Assembly (NCBI RefSeq): GCF_027595985.1
Contig: NC_073313.1
Span: 83,888,494 to 83,952,493, forward strand
Direction: 5' to 3'
Source: Sorex araneus
Taxonomy: Eukaryota > Chordata > Mammalia > Eulipotyphla > Soricidae
Length of the DNA: 64,000 bases
Part shown: positions 46,383 to 59,885 of the stretch, piece by piece
Layout: each line of letters starts with the position of its first letter
How positions within the stretch are numbered: position 1 is the first letter of the stretch
The notes under the pieces: generated by a model
The model's input: only the letters and a program-made list of their open reading frames with translations
Told to the model about the DNA's origin: nothing
The model's database searches: none
Position numbers and translations under genes: made by a program

Positions 46383-46613
46383 CTTTAAATATGATCCATA
46401 GTATTTTGTTACATATGAGCTGTCACACTGACTCAGAACAGTTATTTCTTGTTGAATGTCTTCAATTTCATCTTCTGCTTCCTCGAGATCTATGATTTTA
46501 ATAGCAACCACTTGCTGGGTACGGTTATCAATTCCCTTGAAAACTTCTCCAAAAGATCCTTTTCCAATGCGTTCCAATTTTGTGAACAATTCTTCTGGGT
46601 CAGCAATATTATT
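46383..46613 (-). CDS. STK26: STK26 exon 2 (kinase N-lobe)
   Basis: Length 231 nt = 77 codons, phase 0. Reads [60 protein letters not shown] and [17 protein letters not shown]. Contains the Gly-rich loop (GKGSFG), the ATP-binding Lys of VAIK (human Lys53) and the alpha-C Glu. Acceptor ccttag on the minus strand, donor gtaatg. The codon before it (about residue 14) is in exon 1, outside the window. Confidence 0.98.
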
Positions 46614-47211
46614 CTAAGGTGTTGGGGAGATAAAAAATAAAGAAAACAAATGTTTTGCATCAGTTCTTTTTTTTAAGGAAGGAAAATAAACCATATAAGA
46701 CAATACACATTTTACGAATATAGAAACTTCCCTAGATTCTCCACATGTGCTTCGTTTGAGCAACTGTAGTCCCAAATAACCAGCCAGTTCTTACTCTACT
46801 GTCGTCACCCAAAGTAACTAATACCAGACAGACAATGTCTCTGACTCTGTCAAAGGCCTGGATGCTTTTTAGAATAGAGCAACTGTTTAATCATGGGAGA
46901 CTAACTTGGAGAAAGAAAAAAGAACATTGATAACTTTCAGTTTGCACTTATCGCCTTCTGTTGTGGGACTGAAATGTCTCCTGAAAAATCCCAATTTTCT
47001 AACAGGAGAGAATGATGAAATTTTCATTAGCATAACCTCACCGCCCTGGCTACCTGAGGACTCGTGATCCCTATTTGGCACATAATACCAAAGCTCTAGC
47101 ATTCCTTCATCATTTTGCCTGATTCTTCGACAAAGTAAGCATCTCAAGTTTTTCTTGAAACAGATTTACTTTCATAATTATTGTTTATTATTGTTACCAT
47201 TTTGGTTTTGA

Positions 47212-47350
47212 AATTTGAGGCTCTTTGTGTTCCTGAAGCGAAGAGACGCCATTGGGCTACACTAGCACGCGACAGGCACTAATGGAGACGTGACTGGCTC
47301 CCACTTGAGCAAACCGATGAACAATGGGATGACAAGTGATACAAGTGATT
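47212..47350 (+). mobile_element. SOR SINE, long type 3' part, diverged
   Basis: aatggagacgtgactggctc, acttgagcaaaccgatgaac, ending in gatacaagtga repeats. Head missing. Confidence 0.7.
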
Positions 47351-47351
47351 T

Positions 47352-47467
47352 GGGTTTTGAGATCACCAACAGTGGTTTTTCGGGGATCTTTTGTGGTATG
47401 AGGAATTCAAACTGGGGTTGACCACTTGCAAGGCCAGTGCCTTACCTCCTACACTATAAGGCCATCC
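47352..47467 (-). mobile_element. SOR SINE fragment
   Basis: Minus strand: gaattcaaactggggttgac, tgcaaggccagtgccttacc, head ending aaggcca. Confidence 0.65.
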
Positions 47468-48119
47468 TTTCTGCTAGAGAAAAGTCAAGGAAATAAACAG
47501 AAAACATACAAAGTAACTCAATGGGGAAAAAACCCCACTAAACATACATAAAGAAGTTGGTTTGTTCTATTTTTCACATTTCTCTCCTTCATAGATTTTA
47601 AGAAAATCAACTCAAGCCTGTTTCTTCTTTACACGAATCAAATAGTTTATTTTTTAAAAATTAAAATTTTCAAGTCTTTTCTCTCTCTGCTACAAAATTA
47701 CAATTTACTGCTGCATCTGTATTAATGCTGTTGTCTCAGAACTGTGGCACAGGTAGGAGCTCAAAGTTCTGTAGTAGCAGATGGGCAGAACAGCTAAACC
47801 TAATTTCATATGGAGTTACCATGAATGGTTGTTGGTTTGTACATTCCCCACAAAAATGAGGCTGTAAAAATCAAAACGTCATAAATCCACCCTAGCACAT
47901 TCCTGTCATTCCTTAACCTTCTTTACCTGTTCTTTGTCTGAGTTTCAACTGTTGAGCTTCAAGAATATTATTCAAATTTGAGCTTCAGACAGACATTACA
48001 TTATTACTAAAACAATGACAGTAACAACCTTAGGTAATCCAAATGCAATGGAATCTAAGACGACCATTTATTTGTCTCCCATGGAATGGTAGAGTCAGAT
48101 AGAAGGCTTCGTGCATACT

Positions 48120-48368
48120 TAAATCACAGCATCAGAGGATTGGAATAACTCTCATAGGTACTCTCAGTTCCCAATGTATATTAGGATCATCTGTATGCCA
48201 TCAAAAGTAGAAGGCACTTCAACTCACTTCTGTCTCCTCACCCAATTCAGAATCTCTAAGATTAGGTCTCAACAAGTAGTACTTTTAAAAGTACTCACAC
48301 CAAACTATGCTATACACAGTCAATTTGGCACCCATCTTGAGATTAACATTTAGGAACCACTGAACAGG
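48120..48368. mobile_element. hAT-Charlie (MER5-like) relic
   Basis: ttcagaatctctaagatta and aacatttaggaaccactg match the conserved interior and right end of non-autonomous hAT-Charlie elements in order. Confidence 0.5.
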
Positions 48369-48377
48369 GAGATGTGA

Positions 48378-48542
48378 AGTTTATTTTTTGTTTAGTTTTT
48401 GTGCCAAACATGGCAATGATTTAAGGGCTACTTCTGGCTCTGCACTCAGGAGTCACTCATAGTGGTCTCAGGGGACCATAGGAGATGCCTAGAAATCAAG
48501 CTTGGATTGGCCACATGCAAGAGAAGTGCCCTACTGCAAGTG
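48378..48542 (-). mobile_element. SOR SINE, short type, old
   Basis: Minus copy: gtttttgtgccaaacatgg, ctctgcactcaggagtcac, ggccacatgcaagagaagtg. Confidence 0.75.
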
Positions 48543-48734
48543 GAGACTTTTGACCAAATAAAACAAAGAGGGCATTGATATTTGCCTATAAATTTCTATA
48601 TTTTAAAAAATTAGCTCTGTAATTCCCTCTTCTAAGGATACATCTCTAAAATTAGTGGTTACACTCTAATATGTCTCAGAATGTAATATTTACCAAAGAG
48701 CACATACCATATCCTACTCTCTCTGCTTATTCTT

Positions 48735-49240
48735 TTTATTTACTTATCTATCTATTTATTTATTTATTTTTATTGAATCACTGTGAGATAGTTACAAGCT
48801 TTCATGTTTGAGTTACAATCACACAATGATCAAACACCCATCCCTCCACCAGTACACATTCCCCACCACCAATATCCCTGGTGTACCCCCCTTTCCCACC
48901 CTCCCCCTGCCTCTATGGCAGACAATATTCCCCATACTCTCTCTCTAATTTTGGGTATTATGGCTTGCAACACAGACACTGAGAGGTCATCATATTTGGT
49001 CCATTATCTACTTTTGGCACGCATCTCCCATCCCAATTGATTCCTCCAGCCATCATTTTCTTAGTGATCCCTTCTCTATTCCATATGCCTACTCCCCTCC
49101 ACTCATGAAGCAGTCTTCCAGCTATGGGGCAATCCTCCTGGCCCTTGTATCTACTGTCCTTGGGTGTCAGCCTCATGTGATGTTATTCTATACTCTACAA
49201 ATGAGTGAAGTCCTTCTATGTCTGTCCCTCTCTCTATATT
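48735..49240 (-). mobile_element. L1 3' UTR, longest copy of its subfamily
   Basis: Minus strand, from terminus (attgaatcactgtgagatag, with a (TTTA)n-like tail at 48,735-48,770) through tccctccaccagtacacatt, ggcagacaatattcccc and tcctccagccatcattttc to tctacaaatgagtgaag near the ORF2 end. Confidence 0.8.
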
Positions 49241-49264
49241 TATTCTTAAACTTTTCAAATCCAA

Positions 49265-49430
49265 TATAGTCTAGGTAATAATAGTGGGTGGGTGTCGTAG
49301 GAGGGATGCTGGGAACATTGGTGGAGGAACTGGTGGAGGGATGGGTAAACAGTCATTGTATGACTGTAATGCAAACACGAAAGTTCATAAGTTTGTAGCT
49401 GTACTCCACGGTGATTCACTAACAAAAAAT
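49265..49430 (+). mobile_element. L1 3' UTR end, opposite orientation
   Basis: Plus strand: aactggtggagggatgggt, gtaatgcaaacacgaaagtt, terminus cacggtgattcactaac plus A-run. Another subfamily (as 8,275-8,552). Confidence 0.78.
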
Positions 49431-49610
49431 ATAATAGATTATGTGTTAACCGCTGACAATTTAGTTATCAATCAACACTGACAAAGACTGAAAGTTTAGC
49501 TCTAGTTAGCTAGTAGAAAATAGGTACAAGTTGTCGGGTAGGAGTGTAGGGCATGGAGAGGAAAAAGTTTCGCTTGACATCCTGATTGGGTCTAAAATTA
49601 AACTGACATG

Positions 49611-49765
49611 ATAGGAGCCAACAAGATAGTACAGCAGGTAGGGCACTTGCTTCACACACAGCAGACCTGGATTCGATTCCTGATACTGCCAGGCATAATC
49701 ACTAAGTGCAGAGCCAGGAGTAAGCCCTGAGCACGGAGGGATGTGGTCCCAAAATGAAAAAATAA
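49611..49765 (+). mobile_element. SOR SINE, short type
   Basis: Plus copy: aacaagatagtacagcagg, ggattcgattcctgatac, then a deletion, gccaggagtaagccctgagc, A-rich end. Confidence 0.85.
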
Positions 49766-50310
49766 AACAGACATGGCAGATTAACACGAGAGAAGCACAT
49801 ACACTTATTCAAGTTAAACTTTATGTGACATTCGCACCTCCATTAGGAAATGAGAATTTGACAAGAAATGGTTCAACCTGTGTTCTTATGCTTGGTTTGC
49901 CAAAGTGTGAAAGTCAAGGCAAGATGCAAGTCATTGTGTCGTAAATTAGCATAAACAGCAAAGCATGTTTGTTCCAAATTCTTTTCGCCCTCCTTTTCTC
50001 TTTGGAACAGCCCTCATATAAGGTCCTATTGCATGGGAGATGAGAGGTGTAGTGAGCTGTGAGTGTAGGGTGGGCGATCAGAGTGACTTTCCCTCTTCTG
50101 CCACTTTTGTAAACTTCTCTCACTTAAAATACTCAATATGACAAGGTCCCACATTTGGGTGTAGCATGTTCAGAATCCCACTGGGGTCATGAGGAGTAAG
50201 TGACCAGAAAAAACATGAACACTGTGGACTGAACTAGAATTAACCTTGGAGTTCTTAAGGAATGGAGACTTGGGAGAGCTCGACTGGAAAGGAACCAAAG
50301 ACAGACTCTG
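49766..50310. other. STK26 intron 1 segment
   Basis: No feature recognised. Confidence 0.45.
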
Positions 50311-50315
50311 TTTTC

Positions 50316-50394
50316 AGGCTCAGGAATATGGCTCGATGATAGAAAGCCTGCCTTGCATGTTTGAGGTCTTGAGTTTGACCTCTGCACCACCCCA
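50316..50394 (+). mobile_element. Head-only tRNA-derived SINE (ID-like)
   Basis: ggctcaggaatatggctcg (A-box region), gccttgcatgtttgagg, cttgagtttgacctctgc (B-box region). No SOR body. Confidence 0.5.
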
Positions 50395-51240
50395 CATTCC
50401 TGTCACGTTGAATTCCTGGTTCTGCCAGTGTGATAGGCAGTGGCACAAACAAGTATATGTGACCTGCTGTATACTCAACAGCAGCACAAACAACAACAGC
50501 AAAAGGGAAGTGGGAAAAAGAAGTATTTTCTTTGCCTCTGAGGTAGCTAAATAAGAACTCTTGTCTGGAGCTGAGAGTGAAAAAACATTAATAGATTTAG
50601 GGAAGAGAAAGAGTATTTCTCAAAAGATTCAACTAAGAAAGTTGAGCTCGGGTACTGGGAAAGAATCTTTCCAAACCGAGAATCAAGTCGAGCAAGGCTG
50701 ACCTCAAACTAAATATTGTACTTGTATCCCTAGTGTTAACAAAATTCATATATGCTCTTGTGCTCTAAAATAGTTTCACTTTACACCAGCAGATCTGTGT
50801 ATAGGCCTGCATCCCCTGGTGCAGACAGTATGCCGGAAATCATGAGCCAAGACTATGATAACGATCTTAAGGCTTAGAAATGAAGACCTGTTATTGCCTT
50901 CAAATTTCAAGTAGTCACACCAGGCCAGGAGTGACCCTCAGTAAGTTCACGATGGTCTGGAAATCGAGGAGAATAAAATATTTTGCCTACCAAAGTCCTA
51001 AGTACTAGTTAGTCAACTATTTAAATTGTTTACATTACTTCTCTCAGGCTAGAGAGGAAATGCTATCCTTGGTTGCTTCCACTATTACTGTACATTAAAT
51101 AAGCAGAATGGTTCCAGCAACTACAGTTTCATGAGCCTTAAATGAGCTCGACTATGACTGTTAAAGCTTTTTTCAATTGCCCTATCAACAATATCAGAAT
51201 GTTTGCTAAGCACTTCCTTATGAAGAGACTTCTAGAATAA

Positions 51241-51324
51241 GGCCAAGACTGTAGTTCATAGGTAAAGAAAGTGTATGCTTGCTATGCATGTGTTAGGCCC
51301 TGGGATCAATTCTTGACAGAGGAG
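51241..51324 (+). mobile_element. Head-only tRNA-derived SINE (ID-like), diverged
   Basis: gactgtagttcataggtaaa, gcttgctatgcatgtgttag, ctgggatcaattcttgac. Confidence 0.45.
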
Positions 51325-51336
51325 GAAATAAAACAT

Positions 51337-51606
51337 ATGAAAGAAAAGCACTGTAGCACTGTCATCCAGTTGTTCATCAATTTGCTTGAGTGGGCACCAG
51401 TAACATCTCCATTGTGAGACTTCTTGTTACTGTGTTTGGGATATTGAATAGACCACAGGTAGCTTGCCAGGCTCTGTTGTGTGGGCAGGATACTCTTGGT
51501 AGCTTGCCGAGCTCTCTGAGAGGGGTGGAGGAATCGAACCCGGGTCAGCCACGTGCAAGTCAGACACCCTACCCACTCTGCTATCGCTCTGGTCCATGAA
51601 AGAAAA
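51337..51606 (-). mobile_element. SOR SINE, long type, full length, with target-site duplication
   Basis: Perfect 11-bp duplication atgaaagaaaa at 51,337-51,347 and 51,596-51,606. Minus copy with gcactgtagcactgtcatcc end, long-type body and complete head ending cgctctggtcc. Confidence 0.95.
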
Positions 51607-51924
51607 AAATGATTTAGATTCAACAGTCATAAACCACCTCTTCATGCTGCCTGAGTCTAAGACCATGGGCCACTATCTTTTCAATGCTATATATTATACA
51701 AGTACAACTGACTTTTCCCTGAGTGAAAAAATTAATAGTTACAGGCTTCCAGAGCAAGAAGGAAATGAGTAGTTTTTTAGCCCAACACTTTATCACCATC
51801 ATCACCGACAAGCACTTATTGTATGCTTTCTTATCCTAGGCCTTGGCTAGCACCACCAAATGAAACTTAAATTTAAGGCATTATTTCAAAATTATGGTGG
51901 AGGTGAGGAGAGGTTAAGGAGGCT

Positions 51925-52082
51925 AAGAAGGCTTGATTGTTTATACAGTGAGAAGGGTGTTTGTCTTGCACATGGTCGGCCAGGGTTCAATCTCCAGCAC
52001 CCTATATGGTCCCCTGGACACTACTAGGAATGATCCGTGAACACAGAACTAGGCACAAGCACCGAGCACAGCTCATTTAACG
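51925..52082 (+). mobile_element. SOR SINE, short type, old
   Basis: Plus copy: cttgattgtttatacagtg, gtctgtcttgc-like text, ggttcaatctccagcaccc, gcaccgagcacagctc. The last SOR copy before the SINE-free stretch. Confidence 0.75.
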
Positions 52083-52239
52083 CAGGAGGCCCTAACCCTT
52101 CCCCCACCAAAAAGAGGAGGCAAACGAAACCCCTCACATGAAAAGAATTCTAGCATCATTGAGGTGAACAGGAACTAAGTAAACATCTGATCCCAAACCA
52201 AATTTTATAGGGGGAAAAAACTTGTAGCAAACAGTGGTT

Positions 52240-52345
52240 ATGCATTTTTCAAATATATGGGGTAGTTAATTAGTGCAAAGCTCAAATTTGAACCCATATA
52301 TTCTGAGTCTGAAGTCCAAGGTTTTTTCATTACAGCTTGAATTAA
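52240..52345 (+). repeat. MIR SINE fragment
   Basis: caaagctcaaatttgaaccc, gtctgaagtccaagg and ttttttcattaca follow the MIR core order. Confidence 0.5.
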
Positions 52346-55300
52346 ATTGTAATTTAAACTATGCTCTTTCGCTGTAAAACTAAAATTAGTTCCTATTATG
52401 AACAGGTCATGCAATTGGCCTACGTATACTTATTAGTATCTCTACCATTGATTAACATTGAAAACACATAAAGTTAAAAGAATCTGAAAATTTTAAAATA
52501 GGTCTTTCCTATTCTTTGAATGATATGATTTCTTACCAGCTTTGCGCCACAATAAAATGAACTGATTGTTGTGTATGTGTGCAATTACCAAATGTTTCAT
52601 ATTATAATATATAGAGAAGTGATATTTACATTCTGGAAAAGTTACTATACTCAGTCCATTTTTCCTAAGTCAATAATCAGACTGCAATGGGTCAACCTCC
52701 AGTATGTAGGAGGCAAGTTAGTGAGGGTATTTTTTTACCATGATTCCCAGAGAATCCAACATCTGGAAGCCAAAAAACTCCAATTTCAGCTTTATCAGTG
52801 ATTTATTGTAGACTTCATTAACCCTTAACATGAGGATTTTCAGTTCTGTTCATTAAAACAAAATGCCCCTCAACTTGATGACATTTTACAAGAATAAAAA
52901 TACTTGTATGTGTTCAGTTTGAAAGAAACAGACTTGTTCAAATAGTCATGTGAATACTCAGATTACTTTAATAATGAGAAAAATAAAACAAACCTCTCAT
53001 ATTTTTAAAAAACTTTGAATAATATGATATGAGCCTAGCACTGATTCACTTTGGATTATCTCAGGCTCATCTGTCACGGATCTTGAGAACATTCTATACG
53101 GTTCTTGAAAGATCTCTGATTTATATTTCAGAAGTGAAATATTTAGCGTTTCTCTACTTTTACACTAGACAAAGTAAGAACTAATATAACGATTAAGTTG
53201 GTATGTACAGGTTTCAAACTGAACAAGAGGAACTGAATCTGAGGTCAAGTTTCCACAGGACGTCAGTGTATGCCCATGTTCACAAGAGTTCAAAAGACTT
53301 ATCATTGTGCATAAAGAAAATGTTGTTTTGCCCAATTTTATTGCATATTTATAGTTCACATCTCTCTCAAAGGTAATAAACTAATTTACCTTCCGAAAAT
53401 AAACATACCTCCTGAAAAATAATTTACCTTCTGAAAAGAACTTCTAAAAATCAAATTGCCTGATTATACATATATGCGAGAAAAATGAAATGTTCATCAT
53501 AAACACACCTACAACTCTGTTTCCTTATAGCTATGAGACAGCATTTTATCATATCAGTTGAGTCCCTGTCTCTACTCGCCCACTTAAAAAGCTGTTTTGA
53601 GATGGATGAGGTCGCAGCCACACATCCCGAGTATTAATGACAAAACTTGAAGTCAAAGGTCATACACAGTATTATTTTATACTCCTACACCAACAATTTA
53701 AACTTTCAGCAATATTGTGCATAGCAACAAGAAAAATGTGTTCATAAGGCAGAAATAAAATTAAATTTATAAGCACTTTTTCATCTTCCCTTTATTTCAT
53801 TATTCCTATTTTTAAATGCACCTCATTAGCAAAAATACTTAGAATGCAAATATTTTAGTAAAGGATAACTTCGTTAAAATTATTACAAAAGGTTTTGACA
53901 CAGCTGTATGAATAACATAACAGTTTGAGGAGTTTCTCCTGATTAATAATTTTGAGTCTGCTTCATCTTTAAGAACAAAAGAATAACTGATCATATTCCT
54001 TCATCTTAATTCCTCCTACTTGAAAGGATAAAATAAGAGCTTCCTCTGCTTCCAAACTTACATGCTTCTCTTTACACAAGCTCAGAGCTGAGGAAAAGAA
54101 CAATGAAGTAAGCGGGATACATTCTAGGGTGTGAAGATTGTGGTTCTTTACATATGTTTGTAAGACAGTTCAACTTACAGTCACAAGAAAAAGAAACATT
54201 AATTCTACTGACCCTTTACCACATACCACATTTTTTCTAAAGAAAAATGAAATACAGAAATAATGAGAAGACATTTAATCATAACTTAGCCCATCTTATA
54301 AATCCTCAAGCAAAAACACAAAGTCATCATAGGAAGCATTTTTATTAACAACTGCATTTCCCAGACAGATCTTTAGATTCCCACTACTTTAACAGAGAGT
54401 GGGAATGTCTGATTATTCAATTTAGGCAAGTATAGCATCTTTAGATCTCAGACCTCTTTAAATAAAAGGAAATAAGCCATTTCTTCTTTTTATCTACTTG
54501 ACTGGGATCTGAAGCTTTTTTTAAAAAAAGAAACCTTTAATTATATCAATAAGGAAGGGGAAGGAAACAGCATGCAACAATCACATTTCTCCCTCAATAA
54601 ATCAAAAGTCAAGGCTAGCATCACAATAAATTCTAGATGCAAATTCCACTACATCATTTAACTCATTTCTCTCTGACCTTCTAGCTATTCCAAAGAAAAA
54701 AGGAGGTCTGTTTCCTTATAAGTACTGCAGAGGTTAAGAAAAAAAATATGAGCAAAGAGCATGAGGTCAGGTAAAATTGGCTTAATTTTGCTTATCCTGG
54801 AAATGGCAAGAAATCAGCAATTAAATGTCAGCTTCACCATCTGTATAATGAAGGAAAAAGGTGTGCGCAATGATTTCTAAAGCCTAGTGAATTTGTAAAG
54901 TATCAGAAGCTTAATCCTTTTATTTCAGCCTTATATTACTAAGAGTTACCAACTCCAATATTTAAGGGTTAAATTGGCATTGTCCACATAGCCATTTTAT
55001 TATGGCAAACAATGGCTCAAATGAAATATTTCATCTGTCTTTTATTCTACCTCCCTATTCTTCCAATACCAAATTCGGAATCACTAATAGACTGAATTTA
55101 AGTCCCAACTCTCATACTATAATGAGTCAGGCTTAGACGCAAACGGTGAATAAAAGGGCAGCAGAGTGAATTAGTGGTCCAGATAGATATTTCCTCCCTC
55201 ATACCAGCTTTGTCCAATTATATAAGTGACTCACACCCCAAAGAAATCAAGGCAAGTCAGGAGTGCAGTTCATAAAGAATCTAAGGGTCTTAAAATAAAT

Positions 55301-58300
55301 TCATAGCATTCAGAAGTAATACAGCACTACTTGTCTACAGTCAAAACTAGAAGAGCCAAGAGAACTAGACATCCAAAGGGAAAATTTCAGTGATCTTGTA
55401 CCATAATGTCCCAAGCCTAATGCCTCTGTGAGTTAGTAGCTTAGGCATACAAACTTAAACGCATTGCTCCACTGAGGAACAATTTTACTTTCTTATTTTT
55501 GAGCATTCGACTCCTGTTATTTATTAAGTTGAAATTACTGCACTTCTGTATCTCTGGAAATACCACACTGCTAACTTAAAAATTAAAACCCAAACACAGC
55601 CACCATCCCAACTTCCCAGGAAACTCTCATCACCCAAAAACAGAATCAATAACGTCAACCTCTCCCCGCCACACCGCCCTTCACTTGTGCTTCCATTAGT
55701 CCACATCTTATTATCTTTGCATTCTCTTTCATTGCCATGACCATTCTACTTTTGACAGTAAGCTCATTAAGGATGCGGCTCTGACTCACAAAGCACCAGG
55801 TATTCTTACAGCATCCGGTACAGTGTTTTGTCTGCAGGGTCCCCTCCTAAAACGGAATCATGGTAATGAAGCCAGTCTCTTTTTTGCAGTTTAATTTTGT
55901 ATGGTGAAAGGGGAAAGAACAGTCAATACTAAAGTATGTTAAAATAAGTATGAAATTCTCCGTCAATCCCTATTCTCACATGGGATTAACCTAATAGAAA
56001 TTTTCTAAAGTGACAACTTGGGAGATTTTTTTTTCCTTTCTATTGGCGAACTTGCTGGGTTACAAAAGAGCTATTTTTTAAATAATACAGTGCTATACCC
56101 AGCGGAAATTTGGTCGTAACTATACACAGAAAGATGCATATCAGAGCTAAATGCAGTCTGATTCTGGATGTACATTTGCAATCACTATTAGTTAGAGTCA
56201 CGGGGTCACTAAATGTCAAGGAGAATCTGGGATGATTTCACACTCGAATGCAAAGATTGAAAAATTCGACGAGCCACAGTCTGTATATCACACTACTCTA
56301 TATTTCTCTTACTTTAGTTTGGCTAAACATATATAGAAATATAATCAGAACTACAATTTGGCCCGGGATCAGGCTTACTCATAAGCAGTAACATTGAAAT
56401 TAAAGAGATTATTACTGACTAGACAGGATATTTCATAAATTTGGGCTGGGATTAATATTAAGCCCAAACTATAAAACATTCATTTGTAAAAGGGGACAAA
56501 GCCATAGAGTGAATGGAAGACAAAGATGCTGCTAACATATAAATGAAAAAACAGGTACCCTAATTTATTCAGGCCATTATTTAATCAAACCCATATAGGG
56601 CACTTTAACATGATGGACACTTGAGAGAGGCTCATTTAACACTATCCATAGAGGAGGTAACATGAAAGGATGTCATTCTAGTATTTTCAAAAACAAACAC
56701 CTTTGGGAAGAATCTAAGGCAAAGGCCCCTTACAGCAAATATCGAACTATCACGAGTAATGTTATGGTGAATCTTTAGCACACTTATTAAAATGCATTGG
56801 ATTAAAACAAAATTGATTTGCTCACTGCCTATCTTCCTTCTAGATGCGGAACTCCAATTAAAATCAATAGGTTTGAAGCTTGTAAGCACAGCACTAAATT
56901 ATTAACACCATGGGTTCTTTTAGAAAATTAACACTGATTGAAAAAGTGGAATTTTACATAGACTTACTTTTCATTCTTAATGAGAAAGTGGCTGCAGAAT
57001 AATTTCTCTCTAACATTTTCCTCTTTAATCAAATCTATACTTTGAGCAAATTTAATCAAATAGTATTTGCAAAAAGTTGCCCGTTCGAATTTTAGGACTA
57101 AGGAAAATGATCTCTTAGGTCCTGCTGGCGTTAACATTGTATGATCTTAAGAAAATGATGCTGATGCTGTGACAGTAACAATAGCAAAAAACTGTAACCT
57201 TGGTAAATACCAGGAATGAGGGAGTGAGGCAATTTTAGAATTCTAAAAGAATAATCTTAACATTTTCAAAAATACACTTTTCATTTACCCAAAGTGGAGG
57301 GGAAGCATCAGAGCGTGTTTATGTGTGTACACAGGTGCAGGGCTAAAGGTACATTGTTTATTGCTATTTTATGCTCTCTTTCTTTAAATATTTAGAGTAG
57401 CACATAAATACATAAGAAAACTACTCAAATCTAAGTAAAAGGGATGTGCATATATAAGTTATACCTAAATTTGTAAGCTAAGAACTACCGTGAATGAACA
57501 TTAATGTTAGCGCTGCACTAAGCATCAAGATGCACTCATCACATGAAACATTCGTGTACAGTAACAAAATTGATACATTAACAAACAGGATGGATTACAA
57601 TATCCTCACGGGTGATTTTATTTTCATTTTTCCCCTTGCCTTACAGAGGGAGGAGTACCATTAATCTGAAGGGAGGGGAAAGCCCTAAATATTGTCATGT
57701 TTCCATTTTGCCCAAGAGTTACAGCTTAAGTAATTATTCTTTTTTTTACTATTGTTGTAAATAAATCTCTCAAAATTCACCAACTTTTTCTGAACTGAAA
57801 TGCAACAGATCCCCATTCTCCCCTATACCTTACTGTCAAAGGCACCTGTGACTATCCAACTCTTCATCCCTAAAGGTAGAGGTTTTCACTCCTGCTGTTC
57901 TGTGCTGACACTGCTGACAAGTGTTTGTTACCAAAGCACAATTAACAAATTTAATATTCATATAGAAATACTGGTGAAAGTAGGCTGTATTTACTAATAT
58001 GAGTCGAGCCTTTTGATTTTTTAACAAACACCATTAAAAACACAAGGCTGTTCACAAGTTCTCCACAATATGGCTAGACTAACATATTTTATTAGTTGAA
58101 ATGTATAACACTTGTTTGTTCAGCAATCAATTTGACAAAATTAAATTTTCCAGTGAGAATGATCAACATCCAGGAACAAATCTGAGTTCATGTACAAAAG
58201 CTGATTTTTTTTCCCTCCAAGACTCTTAAAATAGCATGTTTAGGAGCTTTAAAGGGCCGGTGAATTTTTTAGAACGAGAAGTGGTTCTCTAAGATACTTG

Positions 58301-59680
58301 TTCTTTTGGATTTTAAAAGAAATGATTTTTAGTTGGACGTGGGATAGGGAAAGCAGTAACAAACAAGAAACCTCAGGATGGGAACAAATGACAAAGTTCC
58401 TTAATTAGTCCTTGAATAGCCGTAGCCGAAATAAGCTTAATGAGCAATTCATAGTCATTAAAATGCTTTGAACAGTGTGTTACCCAAAAAGATCTGTGAT
58501 CTACAACTTGTGCCAACGTGTACTCCCTGATTTTATAGCCCTAACCAGAGAGAAAGTACCATTTACTAAATTTCCACTGCCCACCCAAAAGGACCCATTT
58601 AACATTTTGAAAAACACAACCTTTGCAAATCCAACCTTTTGTTCTTTTTTGCCTTTGCTTTCATTCCCTTCTTCTTCGCCTGTCTTAAAGTTCCCTCAGC
58701 TACCCAGAGCTGCCTTTCAGACCTTCTTAGAAGCCTGGCTTAACTCATCTTCCCTAAGAATTTCTGGTCAGGCTAGCAGGGAGCCATTGAAAGCTTTTAA
58801 CAGATGAGTGGCAAAATAAAGTCTGCGTTTCAGGTACCTCCATCAAGTCTGCATGTTGCCTAGAGTCTACTTAGTGACAAATGCCAGAATGGCATGATGA
58901 AAGCAGGGATGGTGTCTGACATTTCCAAGAAAAAGCACCGCTAAAACTCCAGGATTCACTAAACATGACAATAAAGGAAACCAGTAGCAAATTTTGAATA
59001 ATGCGCACTGTTTTTTTCTCCCTTGAAAATTTTCTAATATACCAATATATGTTTTATGGCTGGTGGCACCTCCCCCACTAAATCAAGTAGTTAAGTGGCA
59101 TTGGTAGAGCCTGATTATTTCATATGCTGTGATCTAATAATTTTAATGCATTTTTGATTAAGTACTATTCTCCTTACTGCTGACAAGGTACCTGAGATGT
59201 TAATTGTAGGGTGAAGACACTTATTCGGTACAAGGAGGAAACAAATGTGATTATATCTGACACTTAACACTCTATTCACTTTCCTTCTCTAATAGATGTG
59301 GTCCTTTAATTTAAAATAGTAATAAAAGCAATCAAAGCCCTCCCTTATATTTCTGTACAAAACTCACCGGCATATATTTTTGCTCTAGGATCTAAGTATT
59401 AAAATGTATCTTTATATGCATACAACTTGTCATTATCATCACCAATATAACTTTTCATATAATTTGTTAAAATTTATGTCTAGAAAACAAAGTGTACCTA
59501 TTTACTATAATCTGGAATCTCTCCTTGAATTAAACTTTTAATAACAGGACCAAACTTAAGTCTGTTGCCTCAGCAAAGAGAACATTTCCTATTATGATAT
59601 GGTATTCCCCAACCTCAGAGAAAATACTAGAAAATGCCTCACTTCTTTAGATCAGAAATTCTCAATGGGTTTCCTTACAT
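52346..59680. other. SINE-free stretch of STK26 intron 1
   Basis: More than 7 kb of AT-rich DNA with no SOR SINE or L1 3' end recognised. The longest frame (58,475-58,807 +, 110 codons) has no recognisable domain, and 58,740-58,830 looks like an old repeat (gggagccattgaaagctttt). May contain conserved non-coding elements; I cannot test this. Confidence 0.6.
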
Positions 59681-59682
59681 TA

Positions 59683-59885
59683 AAGCAGTGGTTGGAAATA
59701 TTTTGTGTAAAAGGCCACCTAGTAAAATCTTAGGCTTTATCAGCCAGGTTCAGTGGTGTTTTCTGTCCACAAATTCTGGTTTGAACAACTCTTTAACAAT
59801 GTAAAAAAATAATATATTGTTATGCAGGCTATACATAGACTATACATAGAGATTTGGTCCTTAGCTATAGTTTGCCGACAGTTCT
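59683..59885 (+). mobile_element. hAT-Charlie (MER58-like) relic
   Basis: ggttggaaatattttgtgta, aggccacctagtaaaatc, taggctttatcagcc and tagtttgccgacagttc match the order of a well-known non-autonomous hAT family whose ends read ggggtcggcaaac. Confidence 0.6.

Noticed and set aside
46231-48330. Shared acagtcaatttggcacc at 46,225 and 48,315
   Set aside because: Only about 17 bp and one copy lies in an old hAT relic; too short to separate from shared repeat ancestry or chance.
58475-58807. 110-codon + strand frame in STK26 intron 1
   Set aside because: No recognisable domain, no splice or Kozak support, and its end overlaps sequence that resembles an old repeat.
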